A DNA stretch of 15,384 nt. Origin: DAOTWP01 sp034435675 (lineage in GTDB: Bacteria; Chloroflexota; Anaerolineae; Aggregatilineales; Phototrophicaceae). Below, piece after piece: positions 13,806 to 15,384 of the stretch (positions within the stretch are counted from its first letter, which is position 1; each line of letters opens with the position of its first letter). The DNA lies in NCBI GenBank assembly GCA_034435675.1, contig DAOTWP010000051.1, positions 1-15,384 on the forward strand. The letters are read 5' to 3'. The position numbers were made by a program, and so were the translations under genes. Under the pieces are notes generated by a model, which worked only from the letters and a program-made list of their open reading frames with translations, was not told where the DNA came from and did not search any database.

Positions 13806-14159
13806 TTACTCCTCACGCCGCCATAGCTCCACCGTTTCGATGATCGTCACGCGGCGGTAGAGCAGCCTGCCGCGCGGGGCGGGCGTTAGCGCGCGTTCCT
13901 CTGGCGCTGCCTGTGCCTCTGGCGCTGTCTGGTCCTGCGGCGGGGCGGGGGTTTCCTGCAGGGCAGACGCGGCGCGGCGTACCAGCGCGGTCAGCAGCCT
14001 GCGCCCCACCGTGACCACCGCCGCCGTCGTTACGGCAGCAGCGGCGGCGGGCAGGGCGCGCTTCAGATTGGCGGGCGTGATGGCGTGTGGGGGCGCTGGC
14101 TGGGCGGGCACAATCGCGTCCGGGCGAACGGTTCTGCGCGGTCGATTCTCGTGGGTCAT
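13806..14159 (-). CDS. Small hypothetical protein with one possible membrane helix
   Basis: Not recognised. A 117 aa protein with a Pro/Arg-rich N-terminus, then an Ala/Val-rich stretch (about 34-52) that could be a weak membrane helix. A basic segment (GRRLLTALVRRAASAL) and a Pro/Glu/Gln-rich linker follow. It ends RGRLLYRRVTIIETVELWRREE. AGGGGG stands about 8 nt before the ATG. It lies 46 bp behind the lipoprotein gene on the same strand, so the two are probably co-transcribed. Codon use matches the GC-rich flanks rather than neighbouring tcmP. The composition is biased enough that a spurious ORF is possible, though position and ribosome site favour a real gene. Confidence 0.55.
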   Translation of the reverse strand: MTHENRPRRTVRPDAIVPAQPAPPHAITPANLKRALPAAAAAVTTAAVVTVGRRLLTALVRRAASALQETPAPPQDQTAPEAQAAPEERALTPAPRGRLLYRRVTIIETVELWRREE

Positions 14160-14205
14160 CGTGGTGTCCCCCTTTGCAGCGCCGGGCTACAGCGCCGGAC
14201 TGCCT

Positions 14206-14793
14206 TTAGCCTTGCGGGTCGTTGAAGGTCGCGCCCAGCCCGGTGAAGTGCGCCTGGTACGCGCTGCACAGTGCCGGACCCGTGCCAATATAGACGAAGT
14301 TGAACTGTTCGTTGCTGGCGGTGAATCTGCCGGACATATTGCACGGCTCGAATGCCGCTGCCTGCGCGGTGGCTGCGCCGCGATCCGCCGTCCCCAACAC
14401 GCATTGCAGCAGGTTGCGCTGGATGCGCGTTTCGTTGATCACCGCGACTGCGCCGACTTCGGGGAACTGCGTGCCGCCGACCAGCGTTTGCGGCACATAG
14501 AGCAGCGCCGACGCCGCGCCGACATCCTGATAGCACTGGATGACATCGTTGACTTTCAGCACTGCCGCGCTGCCCAGAAAATTGCCAAAGCTGGCATTAG
14601 CGGCAGCGCCCGCAGCCGCCAGCCCGTCGGCGATGCTGTCCGCATCCACCGTGTTGAAGCCGGGCACAGTGGGCAGAAAGCTCTGCGCAGCGGCGGCATC
14701 GGTGCGGCTGTCGCCGGTGGAGCAGGCAGCCAGCGCGGCAGCCAGCATGGCAGCGAACAGCGCCAGTACAATCAGCAGCAGGAATTTACGCAT
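14206..14793 (-). CDS. Putative lipoprotein of unknown function
   Basis: Exported protein of 195 aa. The signal peptide is MRKFLLLIVLALFAAML, with a lipobox LAAC ending at Cys24, so it should be lipid-modified and cleaved there. The mature part is Ala-rich with four further cysteines (87, 131, 151, 176) that could form two disulfides outside the membrane. I recognise no domain. GGGAGAG lies 7 nt before the ATG. It is followed on the same strand by the small hypothetical gene and preceded by lspA, whose product would process it. That neighbourhood may be coincidence. The region upstream (14794-15000) holds a tandem repeat and no convincing promoter. Confidence 0.75.
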   Translation of the reverse strand: MRKFLLLIVLALFAAMLAAALAACSTGDSRTDAAAAQSFLPTVPGFNTVDADSIADGLAAAGAAANASFGNFLGSAAVLKVNDVIQCYQDVGAASALLYVPQTLVGGTQFPEVGAVAVINETRIQRNLLQCVLGTADRGAATAQAAAFEPCNMSGRFTASNEQFNFVYIGTGPALCSAYQAHFTGLGATFNDPQG

Positions 14794-14872
14794 ACGGTTC
14801 TCTCCCGGTAATGGTATTGGTAATCGCCTTAAGTCAGGAGAAAGAAGAAGGGTAAAAGGTCAGCAAACCGGC

Positions 14873-14920
14873 GCTGGCTGCCCATGCTGGCTGCCCATGC
14901 TGGCTGCCCATGCTGGCTGC
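14873..14920. repeat. 13 bp tandem repeat, 3.7 copies
   Basis: GCTGGCTGCCCAT is repeated perfectly three times (14873-14911), and the next copy matches for its first nine bases before diverging. It is non-coding, between lspA and the lipoprotein gene, and is a slippage-prone site that may vary between strains. Confidence 0.9.
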
Positions 14921-15000
14921 AACGACAGGCAGAACCGCCTGTATGCGCCGTCAGCGCCCATTCCCGCTTTCACCGTTTTCCTTTTCACTTTCGCCTGCTT

Positions 15001-15384
15001 CTATTCTACCTGCTGGTCGCCCGGCGGCGTATCCAAACGCTTGGTGCTGCTGGTTTCGGCGAGATTATGATGTTCGGCACTGCTGGTTGCTGCGCTGTGG
15101 CGTTCCGCGCTGCGGTGTTCGCGTGCCTGCCGCGCGGTCGCGCCAAACCAGCTATCCAGAAACACGATGATCACGCCCAGCACAATCGCATGATCGGCGA
15201 GGTTGGAGACATTCGAGAGCAGACCGGGAATCTGGTAATGGATGAAGTCAATCACATGCCCATGCTGCAAGCGATCCAGCGCGTTGCCCAGCGCCCCCCC
15301 GGCGATCAGCCCCATGCCCACGCGCAGCCAGAATGCCGGCAGCGGCAGACGCGGGTAGAAGATCAGCATGCCGATGACAACCAC
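15001..15384 (-). CDS. lspA: Lipoprotein signal peptidase (signal peptidase II), C-terminal part
   Basis: Membrane aspartyl protease that removes signal peptides from diacylglyceryl-modified prolipoproteins. The gene enters from beyond 15384, so only the C-terminal 127 or so residues are here. Both catalytic aspartates are visible: GGALGNALDRLQHGHVIDF (Asp37 of this fragment) and SNVSNLADHAIVLGVI (Asp64). These match the conserved GNxxDR and NxADxxI blocks. The last membrane helix ends near residue 77. An unusual hydrophilic tail of about 50 residues follows (rich in Arg, His, Ser, Glu), longer than in typical LspA, which ends soon after the last helix. The tail is probably cytoplasmic. The next gene on the strand encodes a predicted lipoprotein. 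Confidence 0.93.
   Translation of the reverse strand: MVVIGMLIFYPRLPLPAFWLRVGMGLIAGGALGNALDRLQHGHVIDFIHYQIPGLLSNVSNLADHAIVLGVIIVFLDSWFGATARQAREHRSAERHSAATSSAEHHNLAETSSTKRLDTPPGDQQVE

Noticed and set aside
11592..13806. Possible att-like direct repeat (GCTAAC near 11594 and near 13799) bounding the Gp37/Gp68-TcmP region
   Set aside because: Only six bases are shared, which is expected by chance, and no integrase gene is present.
14011..14811. 266-codon plus-strand frame opposite the lipoprotein and hypothetical genes
   Set aside because: The opposite strand has a lipobox signal peptide and ribosome sites; this frame is a GC-rich shadow.
1..15384. CRISPR array, integrase, transposase or toxin-antitoxin genes
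   Set aside because: No spaced repeat array and no such protein motifs found on either strand; the only mobile-looking items are the short MITE-like element and the Gp37/Gp68-TcmP pair.

Overview
The window is GC-rich (above about 60% by eye over most of its length) and densely coded. It looks like a chromosomal piece of an uncultured Chloroflexota, most likely Anaerolineae-like. This placement is inferred from the style of the proteins: a single-domain REC protein with the C-terminal GFDGYIGKP...GESVWE pattern, a WYL regulator paired with a DinB-fold protein, a COG5305-like GT-C membrane protein and an Ala/Leu/Arg/Asp dipeptide-repeat protein. No rRNA or other decisive marker is present. Many genes are preceded by a TATAAT- or TATACT-like -10 box, several with weak or absent -35 boxes.

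Layout. (1) 2-838: 3' part of a sensor histidine kinase, followed by a strong hairpin/T-tract terminator (906-950). (2) 993-2507: CrtI/phytoene-dehydrogenase-like FAD enzyme. (3) 2587-5536, minus strand: a WYL-domain regulator followed by a GT39/PMT-like membrane glycosyltransferase. The WYL gene is divergent from a DinB-family gene (5674-6153), and a 7+7 bp palindrome lies between the two -10 boxes. (4) 6366-6821, minus strand: SRPBCC protein, divergent from a stand-alone response regulator (7123-7563). (5) 7622-7714: a 93 bp MITE-like element with imperfect 13 bp TIRs and a TAA duplication. (6) 7830-8819: APH-fold phosphotransferase. (7) 8909-10078: low-complexity dipeptide-repeat protein with a coiled-coil tail. 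(8) 10186-10275: dispersed-type palindromic repeat. It is followed by a tmRNA-like gene at 10357-10480 that has both halves of the alanine-type tRNA-like domain but no visible tag frame or pseudoknot domain. (9) 10563-11561: GNAT-Nudix fusion. (10) 11668-13607: a convergent pair, a phage Gp37/Gp68 (DUF5131) three-Cys protein and the three-Cys-motif partner TcmP. TcmP lies in a markedly AT-rich stretch. (11) 13806-15384, minus strand: small hypothetical protein, lipoprotein, tandem repeat, and the C-terminal part of lipoprotein signal peptidase LspA, which runs off the window.

The most unusual items are the tag-less tmRNA-like gene and the Gp37/Gp68-TcmP pair. The pair looks like an acquired accessory module whose biochemical job is not established. 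The rest reads as ordinary genome: signalling, envelope glycosylation and lipoprotein processing, and small-molecule modification. No multi-gene pathway is complete inside the window.
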